From: Amborella trichopoda
Lineage: Eukaryota > Streptophyta > Magnoliopsida > Amborellales > Amborellaceae
Assembly (NCBI RefSeq): GCF_000471905.2
Contig: NW_006499810.1
Coordinates: 3,915,589 to 3,979,588, forward strand
DNA: 64,000 nucleotides
Reading direction: 5' to 3'
Shown: positions 35,188 through 48,259 of the stretch, one piece after another
Position numbering within the stretch: the first letter of the stretch is position 1
How the letters are laid out: each line of letters opens with the position of its first letter
Notes under the pieces: generated by a model
The model's database searches: none
The model's input: the letters and a program-made list of their open reading frames with translations, nothing else
Told to the model about the DNA's origin: nothing
Position numbers and translations under genes: made by a program

Positions 35188-36189
35188 CCATGCTATATCT
35201 CATTGTAAAAGGCTTCGACTTCATGAATAAAAATTGAGGGTTTCAATCTTGATATTGTGGAACATCTTGGAGAAAGAGAGATGAGAGAGAAGAAAAAGTC
35301 TGGTAACCCTCGGTGAAGGTAACTTTCTGTCTCCTCCTTTCTTCTCTCTGATTTTCTTTCTCTCTCTTCTCTCTCCTTTGCTTTCTTTCTCTCTTTTTTT
35401 CCCTTTCTCTCTCATCTCTCTCGACATGCATTGCAGTAAGCATCACCGTGTACGTCTCACTCTCCTCTTCTTCTCTACCACTTTCTCCTCTTCTTCTCTG
35501 TCGCTTTCTCCTCTTCTTCTTCTCTATGTCTCTCTCTTCTCTACCTCAAACATACACAACAGTAAGCATCATCGTGTATGTCTCTCCCCCTCTATTTCTC
35601 TCTCCTATGTCTCTCATTTTCTCTCTCCATCTTTCCTTCTCTCACTATTCTTTCCTTTCTCTCTCTTTCCCAGTCATGCATGGTGATGCCCATCATCGAG
35701 CATGACAGCCTCCTTCTTTCTTATCTCCTGGAACATGCATAGTGAGCCGGGCCTTAACCTAAGTGGCGGGTCGGGCCTTTTTTGAGTTCCTTGTCCCCAT
35801 GTTGTACACGATGATGCTCATTGACATGTACGACGTTTCTTCTTCTATTCTCTAACAAGGAAATTGAACCGGGCACTTTCCCAAGTGGCGAGTCGGGTCG
35901 AACGTGCCTTTTCTTTTCTCTCTTTTATCTCTCTCCCTCTCGTCATGGACTATGGAACCCATTGTCGTCTATGGTCTCTCTTACCCTCTCTCTCCTATCA
36001 TGGACGGTGGAACCCATCGTCGTCCATGCTCTCTTATCCTCTCTCTCCTGTCATAGATGGCAGAACCCATCGTCGTCCATGTTCTCTCTTACCCTCTCTC
36101 TCTTGTCATGGATGGTCAAACCCATCGTCGTCCATGTTCTCTCTTATTCTCTCTCTCTTGTCATGAAAGACAGAGCCAATTGCCGTCCA

Positions 36190-37195
36190 TGTTTCTCCTC
36201 CTCTTTCTCTTTTCTCTCTCTCTTTTGTCATGGACAGCAAAACCCCATCACTGTCCATGTTTCTTTTCTCTCTCTTCTTTTTTCCTTTCTCTCTCATTTT
36301 TTATTCTCTCTTCTCTTCTTTCTCTTCTTTCTTCTCTCTTTCTCGTCTTTCTTCTCTCTTTTCTTTCTTCTCTCCTCTCTTTTCTCTCTTCTCTCTTCTT
36401 TCTTTTTCCTCTCTTTCTCATCTTTCTTATCTCTTCTTTCTTCTTTCTTCTCACTCATCTTTCTTCTCTTCTTCTCTCTCTCTTCTTTTGTTCTCTCTCT
36501 TCTCTCTTCTTTCCTCTCTCTCGTCTTTCTCTTCTTTCTACTTTCTGCTCTCTCGTCTTTGTTCTCTTCTTCTCTTCTCCTTCTTTCTTTCTTCTTTCTT
36601 CTCTCTTTTCCTTCTTATCTCTTCTCTCCTCGCTCTCTTCCTTCTTTTATATCATCTTTCATCTCCCCTTCTCTCTTTTCTCTCTTCTTTCTCATCTCTT
36701 CTTCTTCTCTCTCTTCTTCTTCTCTCCCTTCTTCTCTTTTCTCTCTTTTCTTTCTTCTCTTTTCCCTCTTTTCTCTCTTCTCTCTTTTCTCTTTCTTCTT
36801 ATCTCTTCTCTTCTATTCTCCTCTCCTTATTCTTCTTCTCTCTTCTCTTATTTTTCTTCTCTTTTCTCTTTTCTTCTTTTTTGGTTCTCCATTTCTTCTT
36901 CTTCTCTCCCCTCTTCTCTTCTTTTCTCTTGTTCTCTTCTTTTCTTCTCTTCTTCTTCTCCCCCCTTCCCTTCTCTTCTTATTTTCTCTCTTCTCTTCAC
37001 TTCTCTCTTATCTTTCCACTCTTCCTCTTCTTCCTCTCTTCTCTCCTCTTTCTTTTCTCTTTGCTTCTTCTTCTTTTCCTCTCTTCTCCTCTCTCATTCT
37101 CTCTCTGCTTTTCTTCTTTCTTCTCTCTCACTATTCTTCTCTTACTACTTCCTCTCTTCACTTTCTTCTCACTCTACTTTCTTATCTCTCTCTCG
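36190..37195 (+). repeat. About 1-kb polypyrimidine tract in the A 3' LTR
   Basis: This is the counterpart of 21,110-22,025 and of similar composition. The 459-codon open frame at 35,821-37,200 and its neighbours are low-complexity artefacts of this tract. Confidence 0.95.
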
Positions 37196-37919
37196 TTTGA
37201 TCAAGGGACAGGCTAAGTATAGCACTATCATGGTAGTCTCGTCATCGAGCAGTATTGCCGCCGTGTCGGTTTAAGTTGATGTATCCATCTTGTTGCCACG
37301 AAATACTAGCCATCATGCCAGGCTAGTTGGTGTTAGTTGTGTGGTCGAATAGTGTTGCCGTACTGGTCTGAGTTACCATGCCCGTCTTGCTACCACACAT
37401 AATCAGTCACTGTACTGGTCTAGCCACTGCGTAAGCCTCGCCGCTTAGTCAAATTTCTCTTTCTTTTATTCTTTTTCCTCTATTCTATTTCTATTATCTT
37501 CTTTCATCACCCCAATCTCTATCCTCCTATTCTTTCCTTTCTTCTCTTGAATGTGCACATCTGTGTGTTGTCGACCAAAGACAAGGTGGGGTCCCTTGGC
37601 CCACATATCTTGTAAATTAACCATGAGTGTGTGATCGCAGAAACAAGAGAGTATAGGTCAAGGGAGACGATTTCGAACTGGAGAGCTTTCTGTCATGATC
37701 TAAGAGGGCGCCCACATGAATTAGCCCAAGTGAGGACCATACCTAGGTGAGGTGTGTCCTGCCTCACATTAAATTCCTCTATCACTAGTTGTTGTACCTG
37801 CCCTTGTTTCTTAACAAGGTTCCTGAGAGAGTGGTCTCAAGTCTCGGGTTCACCTTTAAACCCGAGACACGTTCCATCAAGTCATCTCGACCCGGGGGTG
37901 AGATCGAGGAATCTAACCA

Positions 37920-38697
37920 ATATTTTTTTGTCATGGTAGGAACTGGTCTTTGAGAACTGAATTTCAACATGATCGGGTCAAAACTTATCTGAATGCGACG
38001 AAATTTTGGGAGTGTCCTTCGGGTATCTGAAACTACCCTTTTCATTTGTTTCATAGCTGTTTATCACATTTTTTAAGGTTGCCCAAATTTAGGCCTATTT
38101 TGCAGTGTTCCCTTGGTCTGGCGGTGTCTTGCGTACCGACAGAACCAGGTTGTTACTGGCTCTCTTTTTATATGTTCCAGATATTTAAGTACGTAAAAAA
38201 TAACGTACAACAACTTGCCCTGACGAATGCTGCACTTCGAGAGAAGCGGGAAGTGAAACATTCAGAAAAAGATTTTGTTTGTTGAAGTTCATCTTTCGAA
38301 TCCTTACTAAGACATTTTTTATTGACTCTAAAAAGAAAACTTCTTCTTCTCCACCATAGGCGTTAGCACAATCCTTGAAGGGGAGATCATACTAAGCTTC
38401 GTTTTCAAGGGGTGACCGAAGTGGACTCTAACGATCAAGGGCCTTGCTTGAGGGCTTCCTTCCCAATGCTACTGGAATCCTTTTTCTTAGCAGAGCACAT
38501 TGATAAGGTGCATCGTGAAGGGCTTGTCATTCCATGTCAACAATGCCTACTAATCGCCCAGCTAGTGAGTTCCCTTAGCAGGCTTTGCCCTAATCTAGTT
38601 GGTGGTGCGCTTTAGCTCTCGGGCCTGACTAGTGTGTGCCCTTGGTGGGCCATTCATCCCAATCTAAGTGTTGGTATTCTTCGGTTCTTGGGCCTGA
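37920..38697 (-). mobile_element. Element D, segment between A and B
   Basis: This aligns in reverse complement with 8,560-9,315 of E (for example GCAGTGTTCCCTTGGTCTGG and CTGGCGGTGTCTT). It includes the D LTR start, read on the minus strand as TGACAAAAAAATACC across the A insertion site, then the pre-LTR region and the start of the CTAGTGGG repeat array. Confidence 0.8.
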
Positions 38698-41679
38698 TGA
38701 TCAGATGCCTCGATCTCACTTCCTCGAATCTAGGTGATCGAGTGACACATGTCTCGGGTTCAGAAGACCCAGAACTTAAAATTGCTCTCTCAATAACCTT
38801 GTTCACAAAACAAGAGAAGATGCACAATTAGTGAGAGAGGAATTTTATTTGTGAGGTGGGGACCAACCTCACCTGGGTCCGTGACTTACCTAGGCTGACT
38901 CATGCGAGCGTCCTCTTAGATCACGATGGAAAGCCCCCCAGCTGCTTCAGCTGGTTCGAAATCACCTCCCTTGACCTGCAATCTGCTTGTTTTCTGCACA
39001 ACACTATCATGGTTAACTTGCAAGAGCCGAAGGACCCACTCTTGTCTTAGGCCAATGCACATTCATATGGCAAAGAAGATGAGAAGTTATGGTGATGAGG
39101 AAGAAGGTTCGAGTAAAGAAAGAAAAGAGAAGAGGACTTGATAAGGGGACGAGACTAGCATGATAGCTAGACCAGTACAACGACCGACTCGAAGTGGTAG
39201 CAAGACAGGCACGGTAACTCCACCGGCACGACCGCAATGCTACTCGAAACCAAGGTCAATATGACTATCCTAATTTGATGTGGTAGCAATACCGGCATGG
39301 TACTCAAGATCAGCACGAGAGCAATACTGCTCGACAGCCACACCGTTATGACAATGCTAGACTGAGTTTGTCCTTTAGTCAAGTAAGAATGAGGAGAAAA
39401 GAGAAGAAAAGATAACAAAGAAAAGGCAGTCGACGACAAAGAGGGACGGTCCCGACGGTGTTTAAGATCGCCACACACGGCCGTGGTATAATAGTCATGC
39501 GACCCTTAGCTCATGGCGAAAGGGACAGGCAGCGAACTTCTTTCGGCATTAGGCATCACCGTTGGCAACATGAGAAAGCAGCACATCCCTCCTCAGGTAG
39601 CGATTACTTCTTGTGAAGCATACGTCGATAGGTGTGGGACTAGAGAGAAGCCTGTGGACGGTAATAGGCACCTAGCTCACGAAAGAAGGCACCGAGTGCA
39701 CAAAAGAAGCCTGCAAACAGTGATAGGCTCCGAGCGAATGAAAGAAGCTTGCGAACTGCGATAAACATCACCTCGACCATTCCCAGGAGGTGATAGGCAC
39801 AGGGCATAAGAGAGAAGCTCGCGGACGACGATAGGCATTGTCGTCTATGACAGGCGCAGGACGCAATGGCGATAGGTATTGCTGCAACCCTACATGGGCG
39901 GCGATTGGCATTGCCGTCTACGATAGGCGCGCAATAGGATGAGACCCCTACGGGCGGCAATAAACATCACCGTTTGCGCTTATGCTGGACATCGAGGATA
40001 CGCCTGCAGATAGCGATGAGCAGCGCCATTTGCGAACTTTGTTGAGAGATATAGACGAATGAAGAGAGGAGGAAAGAAACTCGTGCATGGCGCTGCCATC
40101 GCCATGCACGACCTACGAAAACACAGAAAGGAAAGAAAGAAAGAGGCATGCATGGCACTGCCACTGTCGTGCATGGCCTCAAAGAAAAACTCTAACGAAG
40201 GAGAAGAAAGAGAAGAAGAGAGAGAAAGAGATTTCCCTTAAGCCTAAGGGTATCGACCTAAAAGTTTCTCTCTCCTTGTCTCTCTCAAAACATAACCCAA
40301 CAATAAAAAGAGATGGAAATTTTATTAAGAAAAGTTCGGTCCATGTACAATGATAGTACGTGATATATATAAAGTTTTGCCCAAACATGGGTGGATTGAT
40401 CAAAATTAAACCTAATTGATGAAAATTACGAATTAATTGAATTAAATAAAATAAAAAAATAACGTGCAAAATGACTGATTTGCTGCTTCCTGATAATTGG
40501 CGATATTTCAAAACAGTCCCTCCCACTGCCTAGAACGCGCGTGATCTTTCATGGATGATCTGGTGTTGCTCTAATGCCCGTTTGCCTAAAATATTATTGT
40601 TTTCTTGTAGGGCTCGACATGGTGATGGATTTGATCCCAACTTCAAGCCATGGATCATGTTTTTAAGCCACGATCATACTACTTGAAATTTAGATGAATC
40701 TTGTAAGCTTCGAATAGATAGTATGCTTGTTTTTTGACATTTTCCATGATTTCTTCACTGGATCACACTAAGCATGCCTTCACGATTGCATGGCAACAAA
40801 TGCAGCTCGATTTTTTTCCCAGACGAAGATTCGTAACTTTTGAGTTTTGGCCGCAATCTGGAATTCTAGTGCAAGAATTTGCAGCCACTTCATCGGCTTT
40901 GTGTTCGAAATCTGACCGTTTATCATGCGCGGGGTTCGGACCAGTGATAACCATGGACCTTATATACGTGATGCAACTAGTTTTACATTAATCGGGTTTG
41001 CGAGCGCCATGATTTGGCTGTTCAAGCGAGGCATGCTACTGTCGATTTTCCTGCAACTTTCTTCACAGAACGGCAACTTCTCTTTAGCTTTTCTCCTTGC
41101 TCGGGCATCGTCAAGGGGCGTACCACATATCGAAACGCTCGTCTCGACGAGATGAACACCCTCCAACACATTTGATATCGATCCGACCTCGAATGAGTGA
41201 GATATGAGCATTGCAAGTTACTTTTCATAACTGCCCCTTTAATGGAGTTTAGTTGTAGGGTGGTCACACGGGAAAAGTGTATGGCTCCACCTGTTTTGAT
41301 CTTTTACCCTTAACTTCTCCTTGGAGTGTCTGTTTAAGCTGAAATTTGACCCCAAAGGATTTTCAACCGTACCGGATCTAATGAAGGTTGTCTCATAACA
41401 GTTTGATGCTTTGAAAGTAGGGTTCCAGTTATAGGCATCCGTTTTAGGGTGAAAGAGATTGATTCTGCTGGAACTGTTTCTAAGTCTACATTGCCTTAGA
41501 TATGTCAAATTGTGATAAAACTTGGTAGAAGGCTTTCAAGATTTCTGATGAAGATCTTGACCAGTTTTGGAGCCATTCTAAGACTGTCAAAATTTTCACT
41601 GTTTGTCAGGCTTTATTGACTAGCTTCTTTATTTTATTCCGCATCGGGGACCCATGGTGCTGAACAATGTCTTCAAACA
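38698..41679 (-). mobile_element. 3' LTR of B
   Basis: On the minus strand it begins TGTTTGAAGACATTGTTCAG at 41,679 and ends GCATCTGATCA at 38,698 (2.98 kb). A TATATATA-type box lies at about 40,364-40,371 after CCACCCATGTTTGGGC. Confidence 0.85.
39540..40060 (-). repeat. GCGATAGGCA array in the B 3' LTR
   Basis: Degenerate units of about 38-45 bp carry GCGATAGGCACC, CGCACGAAAGAAG and GCGGACGG cores. The counterpart is at 51,000-51,520. It occupies the place where A has its CT-rich tract. Confidence 0.75.
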
Positions 41680-41695
41680 GCATGCCCCACCGATT
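41680..41695 (-). other. Polypurine tract of B
   Basis: The minus strand reads AATCGGTGGGGCATGC directly before the LTR start, matching A and C. Confidence 0.7.
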
Positions 41696-42280
41696 GTTGT
41701 ACTTCGAGAGAAGCGCGAAGGGCAACATTCATAAAATTTCCTCTGGCTTTATTTCTTTTTTCTTCTTAGCCACAGGACCACATGAACGCCGAGGAGATCC
41801 ACGCAATGCTGTAATTAGGATGCTCACACGTTTGGATGCAATGTACAGGTCCATCCGTGGAGACTTTAGCGGGAGAAGAGACTTTGAAGGTTCTTTTTTT
41901 CATCTTCCTCACCCTCAAGGGACTATTTGTGATTCTGACAATTGAAGATTTTGTATGGACCTCGATGGTCAAAATCAGGCCTATCTGGCGGCCAAGTGAT
42001 ATGAGCCTTTGGTCGGCGTTGTTTGCGGCTACATCAAGTTTTCTTTTGACAATTAAGGTGCCTCTGTGAGCTCCATCCTCTCGTGTCCAAACGTGGGCTT
42101 TTTGTTGGTCTGTCTCAAAGGTCTGGACTTGTCGGCTAGAGGGATTTTGGTGAGGCGGCCTCATAACGAAGCATCACCCTGAAGTCTTTGGCGGGTTCGC
42201 CCTGGCTTTGTCAATTTCTAACCTTCGTAAGCATCTTTAGCATTTTGGAGGGATCTTTCAGTCATCGTCCTCACCCTTTG

Positions 42281-42430
42281 AAGGATCTATTGTTCATGGC
42301 CCCTACCCTCAAGGACTCTTTTTTATTTTGAGGGATCTATTGTTCGTCGCCCCTACCCTCAAGGACACTTTTTTATTTTGAGGGATCTATTGTTCATCGC
42401 CCCTACCCTTAGGGACCCTTTTTTATTTTG
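42281..42430 (-). repeat. Three exact-period 50-bp repeats in B
   Basis: Units at 42,281, 42,331 and 42,381 begin A(A/G)GGATCTATTGTTC and end TTTTTTATTTTG, with only a few differences. Confidence 0.95.
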
Positions 42431-44439
42431 GTTTTTGGTAGATCCTGTGAGGCTCTCACTCCCTGACGAGCCATCTTGTGTTGTAATTGGCTCTTGATAG
42501 CTGAGGATTTTGTTTGGACCTCGTTAGCTAGGATTATGCATGTTTGACAATTGAGTGTCGGCTGAGGCTGTGATGCTACGTCAACCTACTTTATTGGTCC
42601 AACCACCCTTTGTGGGTTTTCGCTTAGTCTGGGGAAGTGGCGCCGTAAAGATGGTTTTTACCAGCCTCCTTTATTTTTGGGCTCTTTTACCCATGACCTT
42701 GGGGTCATGTCCACCCTTTTTCATCTGTTTTTTCTCATGACGCCATTTTGGGGCTTTCATCATGCCCGGGTTTTTATTTTCATAGAACTCTTTTACTCAG
42801 GACTTCATGACCATGCCTGTCCATCATTTTTACTCATGGCATTCCCTTATCCAAGTATACACCATGCTCGTTATTTTTCTTTTTCTCTCTTTTTTTTTTT
42901 TTTTTTTTTGTGAAGGTGTGTTTAGGGTCATGTCTTCGGGACCTGTGCAAAGCCTTTTAACGTCATGCGGCTAGGACGTGCACTATAGTTTAGGGTCATA
43001 CAGCTGGAACATGGTGGGGATGGATGGCAGTTTGTAGCAGCTATGGAGTGAGTGTGGTGATGGTTTTGACTCACTTTAGGGAGATGGCACGAGGCTACTT
43101 AGGAAAAATAGAAGATGTATAAATGGAAGAAGAAAAGTGGTGACCCACTAGCTTATGACTAGTATGAATGGCGGGATGGTTTGTCATTTTGTGAGCATGG
43201 GTGAGGGTCATTGGGAAATGATGAATAGTAATGATGAAGTGAATAGATTCACTAGGGAAATGATAAAGGTGGTGCACGCATACAAACGGGTTGATTAAGG
43301 AAGGCGTGCGTGAAGATGCACGTAAAGGGCATGTGCGCATGTGTGAGGGCATCTTTAAGGTCATACCTCTTGGACCTGGAAAAAGCAGTTTAACGTCATA
43401 CGGCCAGAACACGCCCTAGGGTTTAAGGCCATATAGCTTGGACCGTGGTTATACAGTTTAAAGTCATGCAACTGTGACCATGAGGTTTAAGGTCGTGCAA
43501 CTAGACCTCCACTACATTTTAATGTCATATAGTTTGGACCTTGCAGTTTAGGGTTGTGCACCTAAACCATTTAGGTGGGTTGCCGTGTAAGAAAAGCTCC
43601 GTGAGAAATAAGTCTGAGTCGCAATCCGACTCCTTGGGTATAAAATGGTTAAGACCAGTAAGGGGCTTAGATGGAGAAGCAAGCTTTATTGGGGATTAAA
43701 GGACAAGTATGACTCCACAAGGTGAAAGCTGGAACTCCATGTCTCATGGAAAGTAACCCGATTCTTGGGGATAGGATAGTTTGGTATGCGACTGACCCAA
43801 GAAGATTGAAGGGGTAAGCATGCCTCCATGGGGATAATGAGCAATATATGCATGTAACTCCGCTAAGAATGATAGGATGGAGCACAGGTGCAACCCACTC
43901 GGGATTGAAGAGATAAGAATTACCCTAACTGCAGTGGGGATAATGGGCTGCAGTACGGATGTGACTCCTACTGGGGATGAGGGACAGTGGATTGCTTGTA
44001 GCTCCACTGGGAATGACAGTCTGTAGCATGGGTGGAACCCTACTGAGGATAGTAGTAGGATACACTCAGTGGAGCGGTGGGTCTATTTCACAGTTTAAAG
44101 TCATGCGCATCGACTATTTGTCGCGCCTTTTAACGTCTTACTAAAGGGACGTGCGTTACAGTTTTAAGGTCTTACAGAATCGGAACATGGCTATGACGTA
44201 TAAAGTCATGCGACTAGGACCATGCAGTTTAAGGTCATGCAACTAGACCACTACTACAGTTTAGGGTCATATAGTTTGGACCATGTAGTTTAGGGTCGTG
44301 CAACTAGACCATAATGTGGTACGGGAATGTAACTCCATAGGGAAAGAGTCATAACTGAAGACTTGACTTCCTAAGGATATGATGGTTGTGGTGCCGAGAA
44401 TGAATTTCTTGGGGGTGCAGAATGATGATCAAGATGAGA

Positions 44440-44800
44440 GTGTCATAGCGCACGCATGACACTAGGTTTTGACCAACGCACGTGGCGGTAGGCCCTTGAT
44501 GAAGCGCATGGTGATAGCACTTGGTGAAGCACGCGGCGATAGCACTTGCTGAAGCACGCTGCGATAGCTACTTTAGTGAAGCTCGAGGCAATAGTTACTT
44601 GGTGAAGCAAGCAGCAATAACACTTGGTGAAGCACACAGCGATAGCACATGGTGATAACTACTTTAGTCAAGCTCACGACGATAGTTACTTGGCGAAGCA
44701 CGCGGCGATACCACTTGGTGAAGCACACGGCGATAGCACTTGGTGAAGCACGCAGCGATAGCTACTTTAGTGAAGCATGCGGCAATAGCATCAAAGGGAC
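44440..44800 (-). repeat. 25-27-bp GAAGCACGCGGCGATAG array in B
   Basis: About a dozen units of CACTTGGTGAAGCACGCGGCGATA type. C carries a related array at 54,330-54,720. Confidence 0.85.
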
Positions 44801-45259
44801 GCGCGACAGCTAGTTCATGAGGCACAGGCCGCAACAACTCACATTCGGGCCTCGGGCTTGACCCGCCTCGGCCTGGACGTATCACCACTTGAAGACAAGG
44901 ACTGGAGCATCATTTTGAACTTGTGAGGGGTACTTTGCGTAACCCTTAATTATAAAAGGGGGGCCCCATTTTACTGTTTTACCTTCGATAAAATAGTGAA
45001 GAGAGTTTAGAGCAAGAGAGAACTATGGCGAGAAACCTCCGACTAGGCCACAACGCACATGCATTCAGGAGCTTTTCGGTGAACTTCAGCAAGTCGTGAG
45101 CCTTCGTAAAGTGTTTGCGAACATTTTCAAAGAGTGCCAAGATATCTTGAGCAGGGAACAGCGAGCTTCCCAGGGCTTTACCGAGACTCTGGCGAAACTG
45201 TGAGGGGTCACAACGGTAGTCTACCAGAGTTTCAGGGCTAGTAGAAGAGGACAAACCAA

Positions 45260-46243
45260 GGGTTACCGGCTACTTCCAGGAGTCCATAGTGACTTTCTAG
45301 AAGTTCTGTGGTTACTGGCAGGTTGTAGACACCTCGAGGACACCCGAGAGGGAAACAGGGACTGCTGGTTCATGCTCAGGGCCATACAACTTAGGGATAA
45401 ATCATCAAACTGGGCCATATAAGATTTGGCCCTACTATGATAAGGCTTGAGAGTATCCTTTCTTACCTCATAAATCCCATTAAGCTGCAAGATGACTAGC
45501 TCAGAGTTGCCAAAGATGTTCAGCTACTCCAGGTCTAGCTCCTGGGCAGTCTCCAATCCTATTGTGAGGGCATGATATTCAGCCTCATTATGAGAAAATG
45601 CCTCTGCGAGTGAGAAGGATAGAGGAATCATTCCACCATCTGGAGTCAGGAACACGACTTTGACAACCCCTTTATCAGATTGGAATGCCCCATCAAAGTA
45701 CATTTCCCACGGCTGAGTTAGCACCGTACAAAAGACTTCTTCATCCCGGAGATCGCTTAACAGGGGAGATTATGAAGGGACTGGGTGAGCTACGAGAAAC
45801 TTTGTTAAGGATTTATCTTTGACGACCTTCTGTGGGACATACATGATGTCGAACTCCATCAGCAATAATGCCCACTTGGCCAAGCGTCCTGATAGGCATG
45901 ATCGGGTCATAAGGAACTTGATCGGGTCCACCTTTGTGATTAGTTTGACATCATGACCAAGCAAGTAATGGCGGAGCTTCTGTACTGCAAAGATCAAGGC
46001 TAAGCACATCTTTTCGATGGGAGGGTAATTTTTCTCAGCCCCCTGCATCCTGCGGTTGAGGTAATAGAATGTTGTTTCTATCCCCCCATCATTGTTTTGT
46101 GCTAGGAGTGCCCCAAGGTACTCATCAAGAGCAGTCACATTTAGGATGAGAGGCCCTCCTAACACTGGTGTGGAGACTACTAGAGGATTCAACAAGTACT
46201 TCTTGATGTCATCGAGTGCAGCTTGACACGCCTCATCCCACAT
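45260..46243 (-). pseudogene. B tandem RNase H remnants
   Basis: The first RNase H (46,243-45,770) includes VSTPVLGGPLILNVTALDEY and NYPPIEKMCLALIFAVQKL. The second (from about 45,765) includes WEMYFDGAFQSDKGVVKVVF and HNEAEYHALTIGLE. The two in series identify the Tat lineage. The frame is broken. Confidence 0.82.
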
Positions 46244-46299
46244 GAAGGGAGTATCTTTCTTCAGGAGGTGTGAAAAGGTCTTGCATCGTCTTGAGAGGT

Positions 46300-47100
46300 T
46301 TGATATGAACCTTAAAATGTAGGCCAGCTACCCTTGGAGAGACTGAAGCTCACGTAGGGTTGTAGGCGGTGGCATGTCCTGGATCGCCTTAATTTTGACC
46401 GGCTCAATCTCAAGCCCACAATACCTCACAATGAACCCTAAGATTCTTGAGTGTACGTCGAAGGCACATTTCAAGGGGTTCATCTTGAGTTGGTGTCACC
46501 ATAGCCACTCAAATACCTTTTTAAGGTCCTTCATGTGAGCGTCCTTTGTTTTAGACATCACCACCAAGTCATCCACATAGCACTCGACCTTGTGCATCAT
46601 GTCTTTGAAGATGGTTGTCATGGCTCACTGGTACGTGGCACCGACATTCTTTAACCCGAAAGGCATCACAGTGTAGCAAAAGACACCTTTTGGGGTCAAG
46701 AATGCAACGGCCTCTTCATCCTCTGGTGCCATCCTGATCTGATTATCACCAAAATATCCATCCATGAAGGAGAAGATATGATAATGACCTTGGGAATCGA
46801 CAAGCATCTCAGTGAACGACATGGAGAAGTCATCCTTTGCGCAGGCAGTGTTTAGGTCGTAAAAGTCATTACAAAACCTGATTTGGCCATTTTTCTTCTT
46901 GACTGGGACAACATTAGCCAGCCATCTGGGGTATTTGACTTCACGTATGAATCCAGCCTGCCTGAGCTTGTTCACCTCAGCATCGATCCGTATTTCGGGG
47001 TTGGATCTAAACCTTCATGATTTCTGCTTCATGGGTTTGATGGTTGAATCAATACCAAGACGATGGACAGCGATTTGAGGGTCTAAACTAGGCATCTCAT
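46300..47100 (-). pseudogene. B reverse transcriptase remnant
   Basis: NVVPVKKKNGQIRFCNDF, FMDGYFGDNQIRMAPEDEEA and TPKGVFCYTVMPFGLKNVGA are followed by the catalytic CYVDDLVVMSK near 46,580. The frame is broken. It is closely parallel to 26,988-27,734 in A. Confidence 0.85.
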
Positions 47101-48259
47101 GATAATGCCAAGCGGAGACGTTCTGGTTTGCTCAGAGGAGGGAAATATAAATTTCTTTCTCCTCTGGGGACATTTTTGTCAAGATAAAACTTGGCCTGGA
47201 GTCGGCATCATCTCCTAAGTTTAACTCTTCAAGATCGCCAGTTGTGGCTTGACCGCCTTCTTCGCACTCTTCTGGAGCTTCTTGCAACTCTTTGTCAGGG
47301 CATTCAGGATGCTTCTTATCAATCTCGAGTGCAGAGACCCAGAAAAAGAGATGGAAGCAGAGGGAGGAGAATAAGAAGAAACAGAGTTAGAATGTTTTGG
47401 GCAGCTTTTTACGTCGTCGTCAGAATTGGATGTGTGCATGGGGTATTTTAAGTCTTGCCCCAGCTCCATCCTTTGGGAGATGCTTTTAACATCATCAGCC
47501 ATATTGGACGAGTCCTTAGCAGTTGATGACTCGGGGACATCCACTTGATCGAATGAAGGGATAAGGAAGGTTGCGCTTGGGATGAAGTCTTATAAGGTCG
47601 ACAGTGGAGGAAGGACCTGAGGAATACTTCCTCTACTGGTGGCTGAGGAATATGATTCCTTCGCTGAGCCGACCTGGGTGCTCGTCTCCTTTTGGATCCC
47701 TTGGGAGATGTTTGGTTTGTCCTATCGAGCTGATGAGTAGCCCTGACTTGGTGGACTGCCTCACGCTTCAGGGACTTGACTCTACTTCATCCATGGTAAT
47801 CTTCTTAGGACTGAGCAGTTGAGGGCTTTGAAGAGTCTTGTGTAGGTTCATAGGGGACCTATAGTGGGATTTCCTCTTGAGCAAGAGTGATGGCTTGGAA
47901 GCGTTCTTGGAAAACGACAAAACAATGTGGCCTTCACGTACCTTCTCTGCGACTACAACTTCGAAACCAGAGCAATCCTTCAGCTCATGGCCCCATACCT
48001 AGTGATATGGGTGCCAGAGGCTTTTGTGCCATGGGTAAGACGCTTAAGTTGCCTGACATGTTTGGGAGTGACAAGACTCTGTTAGAGCATCGCCTCGAAG
48101 AGAGCCTGTAGAGGATCTAGCTCGGTACTTCCCTAAGCTTGTGGCGAGAGGTCTTCTTGTACTAGTGGAGCAAGGACTTGAGGGGGTCCTTCTGGGTTAC
48201 CATGAACTTCTTGGTGCTGCTGCATCTTCTTTGCCAAGAGCTCATGGAAGCTAGTGCAT

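Larger units (their letters stand above)
18682..37919 (+). mobile_element. Element A: Tat-type Ty3/gypsy element, near full length, broken
   Basis: The 19.2-kb element has LTRs at both ends (18,682-22,739 and 33,947-37,919), a primer-site motif, gag, RT, two RNase H domains, the C-terminal end of integrase, a 4.7-kb non-coding 3' module and a polypurine tract. The flanks read GTATT on the left and ATATT on the right, a 4/5 match. Removing A rejoins element D exactly where E is continuous. Dual RNase H domains are the mark of the Tat/Ogre lineage. LTR divergence by eye is about 17-20%, so it is several million years old or more. Gag-pol has at least ten breaks, so it is a fossil. Confidence 0.88.
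33947..37919 (+). mobile_element. 3' LTR of A
   Basis: It starts TATTTGAAGGCATTTTCAGC and ends ATCTAACCA (3.97 kb). It parallels the 5' LTR including TATA box, CATGC motifs and the polypyrimidine tract. Confidence 0.88.
41696..45255 (-). other. Non-coding 3' module of B
   Basis: No recognisable gene. On the minus strand from 45,255 it holds a short TTTTACCTTCGATAAAA-type stretch, the 25-bp array, TTAAAC repeats (44,090-44,330, 43,380-43,570 and 42,910-43,020), GACTCC/CCCCA-type repeats (43,580-44,060), the ATGAGTAAAA block (42,600-42,910), the 50-bp triplet and the pre-polypurine segment. The order matches A and C. Confidence 0.7.

Noticed and set aside
35821-37274. Open frames of 459 and 405 codons in the A 3' LTR
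   Set aside because: Same low-complexity cause. They lie inside an LTR and have no domain-like composition outside the tract.
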